NCBI RefSeq assembly: GCF_000735605.1
Contig: NZ_JPKG01000017.1
Span: 124,001 to 188,000 of the forward strand
Origin: Allobosea sp. LC85
GTDB taxonomy: Bacteria > Pseudomonadota > Alphaproteobacteria > Rhizobiales > Beijerinckiaceae
Direction: 5' to 3'
Length of the DNA stretch: 64,000 bases
Part shown: positions 35,331-45,994 of the stretch, piece by piece
How positions within the stretch are numbered: the stretch's first letter is position 1
Layout: every line of letters starts with the position of its first letter
Translations under genes and position numbers: made by a program
Notes under the pieces: generated by a model
Seen by the model: the letters and a program-made list of their open reading frames with translations, nothing else
Told to the model about the DNA's origin: nothing
Database searches by the model: none

Positions 35331-37076
35331 TCAGGCGCTACCGGTCAACGGGGCATAGGCCGCGGCATCCAGGGGCCGGCCGAGCAGATAACCCTGCGTC
35401 GAGTCACAGCCCTCGCAAATCAGGAAGTCGAGCTGTTCGGGTGTCTCGACACCTTCCGCCACCACCTCAATGCCGAGCGCATGTCCAAGCTGGATGATGG
35501 CGCGGGTGATCGCAACGGCTTCGAGCGTCACGCCGAGCGTTGCAACGAAGCTGCGATCGATCTTCAGCGTCGTCAGAGGAAAGCGGTGAAGATAGGACAG
35601 CGACGAATAGCCGGTCCCGAAGTCATCGAGCGCGATCCGCACGCCGAGTGCACGCAGGCGCGACAGAGTTGCCATGGCTCGATCGGAATCGGTGACCATC
35701 ACCCCCTCGGTGATCTCGAGTTCCAGTCGCTCCGGATCGAGGCCGGTCTCGATCAGCACCTCCTCCACGAGGCCCGGCAACGCGTCAGCCGCGAATTCGA
35801 GCGGCGAGATGTTGACGGAGACCCTGAGTGGCTCTTTCCAGCGCACCGCTTCGCGACAGGCCGCGCGAAGGACGTGAGCCCCGAGCGCGGCGATAAGCCC
35901 GCCTTCCTCCGCTGCAGGGATGAACAGTGAGGGCGAGACGACGCCACGCGTAGGGTGGCGCCAGCGTGCCAATGCCTCGAATCCGACGACGCTGCCATCC
36001 GCCCGAAACTGCGGCTGATAATGCAGCAGGATCGCCCCGGTTTCGATGGCCTGGCGCAAATGCGCGCGCAAATCGAGACGTTCGCGCTCGCGCTCCTGCT
36101 CGGCAAAGTCAAACATCCGGATGCGGCTGCGCCCTTCGGTCTTGGCGAGCCGCAAGGCCGCATTGGCAGCGTCGAGCAATCCGGTTTCGCTGTCGCTGTC
36201 CTGTGGATACCGGGCGCAGCCCATGCTGACGCTCACCGCATGACGCGCCGTTCCGTTGATGAAATCCGCTTGCAGTGCAGAGCGCACCTGTTCCGCCTGC
36301 AACACACCATGCTCGCCACCGAGGGAGTGTCGCGACACCAGCACGAATTCGTCAGCGCCCATTCGCGCCGCGAAGGTGCCCTCGATAGATCCCAGACGCT
36401 TGGCGAGTTCGATCAGGAGTCCGTCTCCGATCGTCTGGCCATACTCGTCATTGAAACATTTGAAGCGATCAGGATCGATCCGCATCACAAGGAGGCTCTC
36501 GCCTTCACGCTTGGCGCGTTCAATTCGCTCAGCCAGATACGAACGAAGAGCGAAACGGTTCGGAAGCCCAGTCAACGCATCGTTGCAGGAAAGGTCGGCG
36601 ATCCGCTTCTCGGCCTGCTTTCGCTCGCTGATGTCGACCAGCAGATTGAATCCCCCGACGAGCCTGCCGCCGCCATCGAAGAGCGGCGTCGGGAATGGCA
36701 TGAAAGGGATGCAACTCCCATCCGGCCGCTCGGCCTGCGCCTCGATGCCCCGGATGGGCCGCGCCTCGCGCAGCGCAACCGCCATCGGGCATTGATCATG
36801 CGGCAGATGCTCACCGTCCCTGGTCAGCAAGCGGTGCGAGATGCACCAGAAATCTGCGCCAATTCGTGGTTCCCGGCCGGCGAACTCGGCGGCGGCGCGA
36901 TTGAAGTAGGTCAGGCGCCCTTCCGCATCCGTGACATAGACGGCAGCGGGAAGCTGGTCGAGGACGCTCGCAAGCCAGTCGTTGTCCGCGGCACGAGAGC
37001 CCAGTAGCGGCATTGCAGCAACAAGAGACGCGAGATCCACATCGCTCCGGGCCAAAGTCGCAAGCCCGGATATCAC
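35331..37076 (-). CDS. PAS-GGDEF-EAL cyclic-di-GMP signalling protein
   Basis: A 581-residue soluble regulator. A PAS domain at about residues 38-150 ([20 protein letters not shown]) ends in [19 protein letters not shown]. The GGDEF domain has the active site as [10 protein letters not shown] (second Gly replaced by Ala). The EAL domain has [21 protein letters not shown] and [15 protein letters not shown], which keeps the residues expected for phosphodiesterase activity. Synthesis activity is doubtful, so hydrolysis of c-di-GMP is more likely. The start is GTG 37076; an ATG at 37013 would still keep all domains. Its upstream region is extremely AT-rich. Confidence 0.9.
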   Translation of the reverse strand: MISGLATLARSDVDLASLVAAMPLLGSRAADNDWLASVLDQLPAAVYVTDAEGRLTYFNRAAAEFAGREPRIGADFWCISHRLLTRDGEHLPHDQCPMAVALREARPIRGIEAQAERPDGSCIPFMPFPTPLFDGGGRLVGGFNLLVDISERKQAEKRIADLSCNDALTGLPNRFALRSYLAERIERAKREGESLLVMRIDPDRFKCFNDEYGQTIGDGLLIELAKRLGSIEGTFAARMGADEFVLVSRHSLGGEHGVLQAEQVRSALQADFINGTARHAVSVSMGCARYPQDSDSETGLLDAANAALRLAKTEGRSRIRMFDFAEQERERERLDLRAHLRQAIETGAILLHYQPQFRADGSVVGFEALARWRHPTRGVVSPSLFIPAAEEGGLIAALGAHVLRAACREAVRWKEPLRVSVNISPLEFAADALPGLVEEVLIETGLDPERLELEITEGVMVTDSDRAMATLSRLRALGVRIALDDFGTGYSSLSYLHRFPLTTLKIDRSFVATLGVTLEAVAITRAIIQLGHALGIEVVAEGVETPEQLDFLICEGCDSTQGYLLGRPLDAAAYAPLTGSA

Positions 37077-37184
37077 GGCGCTCGCTGCGTTTGCGAGACG
37101 TGGTCAAGAGCTTCTGAGTTGGCAGCAGCTCGATGCATCAAGGATTCCGTGTCGCCTCATTCTGTGGTCCCTGAGCGATGACAG

Positions 37185-37406
37185 CACGGAGATGCCAATA
37201 AAAGATTAAGCCCCCCCAACCTAATGAAGCGAGGGATAATCTCCAACCCCGAATTATTACGAAGAGAAAATTCGAAAAACATAAGCTTAAATTGAAAATA
37301 TAAACAGAATATATTCGTTTATATACATAAACTATCAAGAGCGAATAGAGATTAAATGAAAAATTACGCAAAGTAATACATCGAAAAATTCTGAATAGAC
37401 GCGGCT
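37185..37406. other. AT-rich intergenic island
   Basis: Between the HlyU stop and the GGDEF-EAL gene the base composition drops sharply: 37261-37380 is about 23 percent G+C by count, against roughly 65 percent around it. It holds a run of seven C at 37211 and many A/T tracts. The only open frame (37138-37371, minus, TTG start) is not convincing. It is probably the promoter/regulatory region of the c-di-GMP gene, or imported DNA. Confidence 0.7.
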
Positions 37407-37694
37407 CTATTTGAAAATCATGTCCCCCTGCTCATCAATGAGCTGCTGCCCCTTCAGCAAGGTAAAGTCGGCGGCTTCGGCCACGCCAGGAAAGCGATCG
37501 GCCCGTACGAAGCGATGCGTCTTCAGCTCACCATCGATCTCCTTCTCGATGACGCCGCAGAGCTGATACTGCCCACCCTCCTGGTAAGGCGTGGCGTGAA
37601 TCGTGAAGCCTCGGTGCTCCAGCGTCTTGAGCGGCCCAGCTGCCGGTTTCTCAACCTTGTCACCAAGGCCGAACAGGGACTTCAGGAATGACAT
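37407..37694 (-). CDS. HlyU-family protein (PF10115 type)
   Basis: A 95-residue protein of the HlyU family common in alphaproteobacteria. Sequence: MSFLKSLFGLGDKVEKP, then TLEHRGFTIHATPYQEGGQY, VCGVIEKE-like core (LCGVIEKEIDGELKTHRFVR) and a C-terminal AADFTLLKGQQLIDEQG. It is annotated as a transcriptional activator by family, but direct evidence for DNA binding is thin in this group. Monocistronic; ends at the AT-rich island. Confidence 0.85.
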   Translation of the reverse strand: MSFLKSLFGLGDKVEKPAAGPLKTLEHRGFTIHATPYQEGGQYQLCGVIEKEIDGELKTHRFVRADRFPGVAEAADFTLLKGQQLIDEQGDMIFK

Positions 37695-37850
37695 GGGGCC
37701 TCCATCGCGATCTCGATCTCTATAGGGCAGAAACAGCCCGAAAGGGAGCCGGCTTCGTGCATCTTCACATATATTGAGCGGTGCGGACCCTCAGTCCTCG
37801 GCGGCAATCGCCCCCGGGGCAGGGCCGTCTATCGGACTTGCCATGAGCGG

Positions 37851-37878
37851 TTTTCAATACCATACAGTATGGTATTAT
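37851..37878 (+). promoter_or_regulatory. Promoter with embedded perfect operator, membrane protein-TetR operon
   Basis: AATACCATAC (37856-37865) and GTATGGTATT (37867-37876) form a perfect 21-bp palindrome around one central A. It fills the spacer between a TTTTCA -35 (37851-37856) and a TATTAT -10 (37873-37878; spacer 16). The operon encodes a TetR-family repressor as its second gene, so autorepression at this site is expected. Confidence 0.75.
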
Positions 37879-37898
37879 TAGAGATCGGGAGCACTCGC

Positions 37899-38270
37899 AT
37901 GAATGGTTGGTTCCTGGCTGCTGCGACGATCGCAGCTTTGACCTGCATGATCCATGTCTGGCTCGGTGGGCGCGAAGTTGCCCATCCACTCCTTGCCTCC
38001 AGCGGTTTGGGCAAAGTGCCGAAATTCACCAACTACTACTGCTGGCACCTGGTAACGATCGTGCTCGCGGGCCTTGCGCTCGCCTTCGGCCTGGTTGCCT
38101 GGCATGCAGGCAGCCGCGACCTTGGGGCGTTTGCGACAGGCTGCGCCGGGCTCTTTGCCCTCTGGAATCTAGCCATGATCCGCCGCTTCCGACTCAGAGT
38201 CACGCATTTCCCGCAATGGGCCCTGTTCATTCCCATGGCCGCCTGCGGCGCACTGGGTCTGTGGTGGTGA
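37899..38270 (+). CDS. Small four-helix membrane protein of unknown function
   Basis: A 123-residue hydrophobic protein with about four transmembrane helices: GWFLAAATIAALTCMIHVWL, an extracytoplasmic loop with KVPKFTNYYCWHLVTIV, then AGLALAFGLVAWHAG and ALFALWNLAMIRR-like segments, and a final FIPMAACGALGLWW. It starts at ATG 37899; the ATG at 37869 lies inside the promoter -10 and cannot be used. The TetR gene overlaps its stop, so the regulator and membrane protein form one unit. I do not recognise a named family; a transport or stress role is only a guess. Confidence 0.75.
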   Translation: MNGWFLAAATIAALTCMIHVWLGGREVAHPLLASSGLGKVPKFTNYYCWHLVTIVLAGLALAFGLVAWHAGSRDLGAFATGCAGLFALWNLAMIRRFRLRVTHFPQWALFIPMAACGALGLWW

Positions 38271-38818
38271 AGGTGGTCGCCCGTCGCTTCTCGCTGACGG
38301 ATTGGCTTGATCTCGGCCTCGAGGCACTTGCAGAAGCCGGCCCTGCCGGCCTGACCATCGAAGCGCTCTGCCAACGTGCGGGCAAGACCAAGGGCTCATT
38401 CTACGCGCATTTCGTGACGAGCGAGGCCTATCTCACCGCACTCGCGGAGCATTGGCGCGAGACTTACACCCGCAGGCTTGTCGAAGCCGCCGATACCGGC
38501 GAGCAACCAGACGCCAGGCTTTTCCTTCTCGACCAGATGGCGCTGCGCCTCGACAGCCGTGTCGAGCAAGGCATGCGCCGGCTTGCTACCAACGATGCCC
38601 GTGTGATGCGCATCTGTACCGAGGTGGACCGCGAGCGGATTGCCTATCTCGCCGGGTTGCATCGGGCATCCGGGCGGTTCGACGACAGGAATGCCCTCGC
38701 TCTCGCCCGTCTCGAATACGCAACCTTCATCGGCTTCCAGCAGATCGACACCGGCGCCGGCAGCGCGGGTGCGGCCGAGAGTTACCAGCTGTTCCTCAAG
38801 CTGACCGGCAGGACCTGA
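38267..38818 (+). CDS. TetR-family transcriptional regulator
   Basis: A 183-residue TetR regulator. The N-terminal HTH reads LTIEALCQRAGKTKGSFYAH followed by the usual helix 4 (FVTSEAYLTALAEHWRE), with a helical ligand-binding domain after it. The start is one of several tandem GTG codons at 38261-38267; GTG 38267 overlaps the preceding TGA (GTGA) and is preferred. Likely represses its own operon through the palindrome at 37856-37876. Confidence 0.88.
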   Translation: MKVVARRFSLTDWLDLGLEALAEAGPAGLTIEALCQRAGKTKGSFYAHFVTSEAYLTALAEHWRETYTRRLVEAADTGEQPDARLFLLDQMALRLDSRVEQGMRRLATNDARVMRICTEVDRERIAYLAGLHRASGRFDDRNALALARLEYATFIGFQQIDTGAGSAGAAESYQLFLKLTGRT

Positions 38819-38996
38819 CCACCTCATGGCGAAGCACTCGTCTCTGACCTCCCACCTTCAGTGATACCGCCATCGACTTTCAGTGATTCTTGAAAGCAGG
38901 CAGCCCGGATCCCACGTTTTAAGGGTTCAGGACGACCGGAGTGCCCCTTGACGCCAGGATCTTCTCTCGCGGGCGCCCCTGAATAGGGAGGCGGTC

Positions 38997-39314
38997 ATGA
39001 GACGGATCAAGACGCTGTCACCCCTGATGTTCGGGCTCACCACGCTGGCCTGGGCTGGATTCACGCAGGCGCAGGCACCGCGAGGCCCGCCTTGTGCGCC
39101 GCGGACCGAAGTCGTCGCGCATTTGCGCGACATCTACGATGAACGCCTTGCCGGCAACGGTCTCGCCGAGGGCGGTTATGTACTTGAGCTCTTTACCGGT
39201 CCGGCCGGCACCTGGACCGTTTTTGCGACCACGCCCCAGGGCATGAGCTGCCTGATTTCGGCAGGCGGTTCATGGGAGCCGCGGCCAACGCCCGACATCT
39301 TCGCCGGGCGCTGA
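38997..39314 (+). CDS. Small exported protein of unknown function
   Basis: A 105-residue protein with a Sec signal peptide (MRRIKTLSPLMFGLTTLAWA, cleavage near TQA) and a mature part of about 80 residues with two cysteines (PPCAPR and GMSCLIS), which could form a disulfide. The ELFTGPAGTWTVFATTPQGM pattern recurs in exported hypothetical proteins of Hyphomicrobiales. The ATG follows GGGAGGCGGTC. Upstream, TTCAGTGAT occurs twice 22 bp apart (38857 and 38879). Confidence 0.7.
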   Translation: MRRIKTLSPLMFGLTTLAWAGFTQAQAPRGPPCAPRTEVVAHLRDIYDERLAGNGLAEGGYVLELFTGPAGTWTVFATTPQGMSCLISAGGSWEPRPTPDIFAGR

Positions 39315-39492
39315 ATCGGGAGAATGAACGCAGCTCTTGGCAGAAGGCCAGGCCGCGGGTAGAAGGCCGCATCACTCCTGGGAGTGGTCGTAAGCGTCTC
39401 ACGTCAGGCAACGCGTCCAACGCAGCGTTGCGCCGATGGATGCCAGCAGTGCCTCCCCAAGCGACACCGCCTGTCCTGAGAGCTTGTTTTCC

Positions 39493-39762
39493 ATGTCATC
39501 GACTGAATTCTCACGCCTGCGCCGCAAGCTGCCAGCGCGCTATGCCGGGATCGTCATGCCCTTCATCCTGTCGATCGTGATGACCTTCGTCGTCTCGGGC
39601 ATCGCGACGCTGAAGGCGCTCGGTCCTTCCATGACCGCGCTGCAGACCTGGCCCGTTTCCTGGGCCCTGTCCTGGCTGGTCGCCTTCCCGACCTTGCTTG
39701 TCGTGCTGCCCCTCGTGCGACGGCTCGTGGCACTCGTCGTCGCCACGCCCAACCGAGGCTAA
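39493..39762 (+). CDS. DUF2798-type small membrane protein
   Basis: An 89-residue protein with two transmembrane helices: RYAGIVMPFILSIVMTFVVS and, after GIATLKALG, WALSWLVAFPTLLVVLPLVR. The pattern of conserved Pro, Ser-Trp and RRLV matches DUF2798. Start ATG 39493 rather than 39436, giving the family's usual N-terminus. Function unknown. Its stop codon runs straight into palindromic element copy B. Confidence 0.8.
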   Translation: MSSTEFSRLRRKLPARYAGIVMPFILSIVMTFVVSGIATLKALGPSMTALQTWPVSWALSWLVAFPTLLVVLPLVRRLVALVVATPNRG

Positions 39763-39864
39763 AGCATCGGCCCGAAAAGTGGATTGCGGTTTTCGGAAAA
39801 GCCGATGCAAACACAAAAAGGTTAGATCATCGGACCGGATACGATATCCGGTCCGATGATCTAA
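39763..39864. repeat. Two-hairpin palindromic intergenic element, copy B
   Basis: Hairpin 1: GCATCGGC (39764-39771) with GCCGATGC (39801-39808), inner CCGAAAA/TTTTCGG, and a core AAAAGTGGATTGCGGTTTTC. Hairpin 2: a perfect 20-bp stem, 39822-39841 with 39845-39864 and a CGA loop. The 13-base A-rich linker matches copy A in position. It lies between convergent DUF2798 and rpoD genes. Confidence 0.8.
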
Positions 39865-39882
39865 ACGTTCCCCTCAAACGGA

Positions 39883-39904
39883 AAGGGCGGCTTGCGCCGC
39901 CCTT
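39883..39904 (-). terminator. Intrinsic terminator of rpoD
   Basis: AAGGGCGGC and GCCGCCCTT form a 9-bp stem with a 4-base loop, 22 bases after the rpoD stop; on the minus strand it is followed by TCCGTTTGAGG. Confidence 0.7.
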
Positions 39905-39925
39905 CGCCGAACCAGAGTGCTGAGC

Positions 39926-41959
<2,034 letters not shown>

Positions 41960-42158
41960 CAATCAGCGCTCCGCACTCTCGCGTGGCAGGAGGCGCGAAG
42001 TGCCCCATGTCGACGCATAAAAGGGCGGCGCGGCCGCTGGTCCGGCGCGCTCACCCCACCCAAATCATCTCATCCAGATGGACCCGATCCTCCTTAGGAA
42101 TCGTGAACCATCCATGCCCCGTGCGACAGTGACGACGACAGCGAAAGCTATGTTCCGA

Positions 42159-44051
42159 TCAATCACCTGCCATGGCCTCGGTGCCCTCGAGATTCTCGAG
42201 CCGGGCCTTGACGTCCTTGATCCAGGCGAAATTTGCTTCAGTCGCTTCGTCAGCCAGTGCGCGCTCGGCTGCCTTCAACTCGCTATGTAACGTTCGTGCC
42301 CGATGATGCAAGACGATTGCCTGACGAATCGATTCAAAAACTGATTCCGGATCAGCCGCTTGGGCGAGTTTCAGCCGCTCAGCCGGGCCGGTGACCGCCA
42401 TCAGCGCGGCCTTCGCGTCCTGGACCCTCGGCTGGTCGAGCCGATTCGCCAGGGCATCCTGATCGAGCCCGTCGTCGAAGGCGGCATCGAGCAGCACCTG
42501 CCTGAAACGCTCGGCCGCCATGCCATCGAGCGATAGCTCCGCCAATTCGTCGGCGCAGCGCAGGATCAATCCGGAATGGCTCGCCAATGCCAGCAGGATA
42601 AAGGCCTCGCGCTTATCCTCGCCCCGCCCTTGCGACACGATACGCGAGCGCGAAAGCTGCGAGCTTGCCCTCAGCGGCAAGGCCTGGCGGTTCGCGCCAG
42701 CACCTCCCTGACCGCGTGCACCGCCCCGCCCACGCTGCTGCCCGCCCCCACCAAAGCTCCTTTCGGCACGAGCAGGAGCAGCGCTGGTGAAGAGCTGCGA
42801 CAACCGCTCCTCCATCTCGATGCGATAATGCCGCCGCGTCACCTCGTCGCGGATGTGTCCGAGCGCCTCCTTCAGGCGGCGTTCGAAGGCCGCCCGGCGC
42901 TCGGGCGTATCGAGCGATCCGGCCTCGACCTCGCGGTTCCAGAGCATGTCGACGAGCGGCCGCGCCGCCTTGAGCACCTCGGCAATCGCAACCTTGCCGC
43001 CGGAGCGTGCCAGGTCATCCGGGTCCTGCCCGTCCGGCAACAGCGCGAAGGCAAGCGACTTCCCGGGCTCCAGCAGCGGCAAGCCGATATCCATCGCCCG
43101 GCTCGCGGCCTTGCGCCCGGCCTTGTCGCCATCCAGGCAGATCACCGGCTCGTCCGCCATGCGCCAGAGCAGGCCGATCTGGTCTTCGGTCAGCGCAGTG
43201 CCAAGCGGGGCAACGACCTGCGGGAAGCCCGCCATCGTCATGGCGATGACGTCGACATAGCCTTCGACCACGATGACCTGCCCGAGATCATGAGCGGCCT
43301 TGCGGGCATTGTGGTGGTTGAACAGCAGCCGGCCCTTGTGGAAGAGCGGCGTCTCCGGCGAGTTCAGATATTTGGCGGAAACCTCGGCACTCATCGCCCG
43401 GCCGCCGAAGGCGATCACCCGCCCGCGCGCATCGTGGATCGGGAACATGATCCGGTCGCGGAAGCGGTCATAGGGCACGGCGATCTCATCGCCATGGATC
43501 AGCAGCCCCGCTTCCATCATCAAGGCGGCATCGACCCCTTTGCCGGCGAGATGGTCGCGCAAAGCGAAGCGATCGGGCGGCGCATAGCCGATGCGAAACT
43601 GCCGCCTTGGCTCGCCCTCGAGGCCGCGCCCCGACAGATAGCGCCGCGCCGCGGCGCCACGCTCGGCCGCCAACTCGGCTTCGAAGAAGCATGCAGCGAG
43701 CTCCACAACCTCATGGAGCCCCTTGCGCCTTTCCTCCTGGACCTGCGCCTCATGCGTCACCGTCGGCAGGATCACGCCGGCCTGGGAGGCCAGCTTCTCG
43801 ACCGCTTCAGGGAAGGAGAGCCCTTCGGTCTCCATCACGAACTTGAAGATGTCGCCGTTCTTGCCGGAGGAGAAATCGAAGAAGGAGCCCTTCTGGTCGT
43901 TGACGAAGAAGGACGGTGTCTTCTCGGCATTGAACGGCGAAAGCCCCTTCCATTCCCGCCCGGCCTTGGCGAGGCGCACGCGTTTGCCCACGACCGCCGA
44001 GACTGGCAGCCGCGCCTTGATCTCCTCAAGGACGGATGGGGGGAACTTCAT
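42159..44051 (-). CDS. dnaG: DNA primase DnaG
   Basis: A 630-residue primase that makes RNA primers for replication. The N-terminal region reads GREWKGLSPFNAEKTPSFFV, then KGSFFDFSSGKNGDIFKFVM. At the positions where the zinc ribbon has C-x-x-H and C-x-x-C, the ligands are replaced (Ser, Asn, Asp, Ser), so no zinc site remains. The TOPRIM core is intact: VIVVEGYVDVIAMTMAGFPQ and CLDGDKAGRKAASRA. A DnaB-interacting C-terminal domain follows. Loss of zinc ligands is, as I recall, usual for this order. The gene heads a unit with rpoD, 200 bases downstream. Confidence 0.97.
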   Translation of the reverse strand: MKFPPSVLEEIKARLPVSAVVGKRVRLAKAGREWKGLSPFNAEKTPSFFVNDQKGSFFDFSSGKNGDIFKFVMETEGLSFPEAVEKLASQAGVILPTVTHEAQVQEERRKGLHEVVELAACFFEAELAAERGAAARRYLSGRGLEGEPRRQFRIGYAPPDRFALRDHLAGKGVDAALMMEAGLLIHGDEIAVPYDRFRDRIMFPIHDARGRVIAFGGRAMSAEVSAKYLNSPETPLFHKGRLLFNHHNARKAAHDLGQVIVVEGYVDVIAMTMAGFPQVVAPLGTALTEDQIGLLWRMADEPVICLDGDKAGRKAASRAMDIGLPLLEPGKSLAFALLPDGQDPDDLARSGGKVAIAEVLKAARPLVDMLWNREVEAGSLDTPERRAAFERRLKEALGHIRDEVTRRHYRIEMEERLSQLFTSAAPARAERSFGGGGQQRGRGGARGQGGAGANRQALPLRASSQLSRSRIVSQGRGEDKREAFILLALASHSGLILRCADELAELSLDGMAAERFRQVLLDAAFDDGLDQDALANRLDQPRVQDAKAALMAVTGPAERLKLAQAADPESVFESIRQAIVLHHRARTLHSELKAAERALADEATEANFAWIKDVKARLENLEGTEAMAGD

Positions 44052-44158
44052 GGCTTCCTATGTGGGGCCTGGCGCACAGGAAGCCAATCGCCGATCCGCT
44101 TGCGGACCGGCTTATCGGCTATATCCACAGCGCCGGCGACCCCGGCGCTTGCGTGCGA

Positions 44159-44629
44159 TCAACCGCCGAGCGCCGCCTTCACCAGGCCGCTCGCCTTGGC
44201 GAAGTCCATCTGGCCCGCGTAGCTCGCGCGCAGGATCGCAATGACCTTGCCCATGTCCTTGACGGAGGCCGCGCCGCTCTCGGTCACCGCAGCGGCAATC
44301 GCCGCCTTCACCTCGTCCTCATCCATCTGCTTCGGCAGATAGGACGAGATCACGTCGACCTCGGCGCGCTCGCCGGCAGCAAGCTCCGGACGGCCATTGG
44401 CGTCGTAGATCGCGATCGATTCCTGGCGCTGCTTGATCATCTTCTGCAGAAGGGCGAGGATTTCGTCGGCAGAGGCCTCACCCTTGCCGGTGCCGCGCGC
44501 CTCGATGTCCTTGTCCTTCAAGGCAGCCTGGATCAGGCGGATGGCGCCGACCTTGCCCTTCTCGCCGGCCTTCATCGCTTCCTTCAGCTCGCTGGTGAAG
44601 CGCTCGCGCAGGCTCGTCATGTTCGTCAT
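44159..44629 (-). CDS. GatB/YqeY-domain protein
   Basis: A 156-residue YqeY-family protein, related to the C-terminal helical domain of the GatB amidotransferase subunit. Typical segments are LKEAMKAGEKGKVGAIRLIQ, RQESIAIYDANGRPELAAGE and the late MGKVIAILRASYAGQMDFAK. It lies just upstream of dnaG on the same strand, a conserved neighbourhood. A second ATG at 44620 is an equally possible start. Biochemical role is not established; a link to tRNA-dependent amidation is only by domain. Confidence 0.9.
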   Translation of the reverse strand: MTNMTSLRERFTSELKEAMKAGEKGKVGAIRLIQAALKDKDIEARGTGKGEASADEILALLQKMIKQRQESIAIYDANGRPELAAGERAEVDVISSYLPKQMDEDEVKAAIAAAVTESGAASVKDMGKVIAILRASYAGQMDFAKASGLVKAALGG

Positions 44630-44776
44630 TCCCTTTTCTTGTACCAGGCCGGCGCAGGCCTCGATTGACGACGTGGACCGGCGTCTTTAAGGCTCGCGTT
44701 CCAGATCGGCGGAGCGCGAAGCCGCTGCCCCGCCCCACACATTGCCGCCTCGTCGCGGCCTGGACGAGACATAGAC

Positions 44777-45985
44777 ATGACCGCTCCCGAAGGAAACCCC
44801 GCCACCGGCGGCTGGACAGAACCGCGCGCGACCGCTCTCCTCGTGCTGGCCGACGGCACCGTGCTGGAAGGCTTTGGCCTCGGCGCCGTGGCAGAAGCGC
44901 CAGGCGAGGTCTGCTTCAACACGGCGATGACGGGTTATCAGGAAATCCTGACCGACCCGTCCTATGCCGGGCAGATCGTCACCTTCACCTTCCCCCATAT
45001 CGGCAATGTCGGTGTCAATGACGAGGATACCGAGACGGTGAATGCCGCGGCGTCCTCGGGCGTGCGCGGCGTCGTGATCCATGCCGATATCACCGAACCC
45101 TCGAACTGGCGTGCCACGCGGCATCTCGATGCCTGGCTGAAGGCCCGCAACATCGTCGGCATCGCCGGCGTCGATACACGCGCCCTGACCGCCTTGATCC
45201 GCGACAACGGCATGCCGAACGCGATCCTCGCCCATAATCCCGACGGCGTATTCGATCTTCCCCGTCTCAAGCAGCAGGCCGCCGCCTTGCCCGACATGGC
45301 CGGGCTCGATCTCGTGCCGCTGGTCACCGCCGCCCAGCGTTACGACTGGAGCGAGACGCCGTGGCAATGGCCCGCCGGATACGGCAAGCGCGAGAGCGCG
45401 GCACACCGGGTCGTCGCCATCGACTATGGCGTGAAGCGCAACATCCTGCGCCTGCTCGCGAAGGCCGGCTGTGAGGTCACCGTCGTGCCTTCGACGGCCA
45501 GCGCCGCCGACATCCTGGCGCTGAGCCCGGACGGTGTCTTCCTCTCCAACGGCCCGGGCGACCCGGCCGCGACCGGCGAATATGCCGTGCCGGTCATTCG
45601 CGAGCTTCTCGACCGGAAGATTCCGACTTTCGGCATCTGCCTCGGCCATCAGATGCTCGCACTCGCCATTGGCGGACAGACGATGAAGATGAAGCAGGGT
45701 CATCACGGCGCCAACCACCCGGTGCAGGACAAGACCACCGGCAAGGTCGAGATCGTCTCGATGAACCACGGCTTTGCCGTCGATCCGACGACGCTCCCAG
45801 CCCATGCGAAGGAGACGCATGTCTCGCTCTTCGACGGCTCGAACTGCGGCATCGCCCTCGACGACCGGCCGGCCTTCAGCGTCCAGCATCATCCTGAAGC
45901 CTCCCCGGGGCCGCAGGACAGCCACTATCTCTTCACCCGCTTCGTGGAGCTGATGGAAGCGGAAAAGGCCAAGGCCGCAGCCTGA
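44777..45985 (+). CDS. carA: Carbamoyl-phosphate synthase small subunit
   Basis: A 402-residue glutamine amidotransferase subunit that supplies ammonia to CarB for arginine and pyrimidine synthesis. The N-terminal CPSase domain has GEVCFNTAMTGYQEILTDPS and VAGVDTRALT-like IAGVDTRALTALIRDNG. The class I GATase domain has FLSNGPGDPA, the nucleophile Cys in TFGICLGHQMLALA, and the catalytic His/Glu in FSVQHHPEASPGP. It is divergent from yqeY. carB is about 12 kb downstream on the same strand, so the subunits are not in one operon. Confidence 0.98.
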   Translation: MTAPEGNPATGGWTEPRATALLVLADGTVLEGFGLGAVAEAPGEVCFNTAMTGYQEILTDPSYAGQIVTFTFPHIGNVGVNDEDTETVNAAASSGVRGVVIHADITEPSNWRATRHLDAWLKARNIVGIAGVDTRALTALIRDNGMPNAILAHNPDGVFDLPRLKQQAAALPDMAGLDLVPLVTAAQRYDWSETPWQWPAGYGKRESAAHRVVAIDYGVKRNILRLLAKAGCEVTVVPSTASAADILALSPDGVFLSNGPGDPAATGEYAVPVIRELLDRKIPTFGICLGHQMLALAIGGQTMKMKQGHHGANHPVQDKTTGKVEIVSMNHGFAVDPTTLPAHAKETHVSLFDGSNCGIALDDRPAFSVQHHPEASPGPQDSHYLFTRFVELMEAEKAKAAA

Positions 45986-45994
45986 GGTGACGCG

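Noticed and set aside
37211..37217. Run of seven C as a contingency locus
   Set aside because: Outside any gene and short; no evidence for switching.
37138..37371. Small hydrophobic minus-strand frame in the AT-rich island
   Set aside because: Needs a TTG start, has no ribosome site, and its hydrophobicity follows simply from AT-rich codons.
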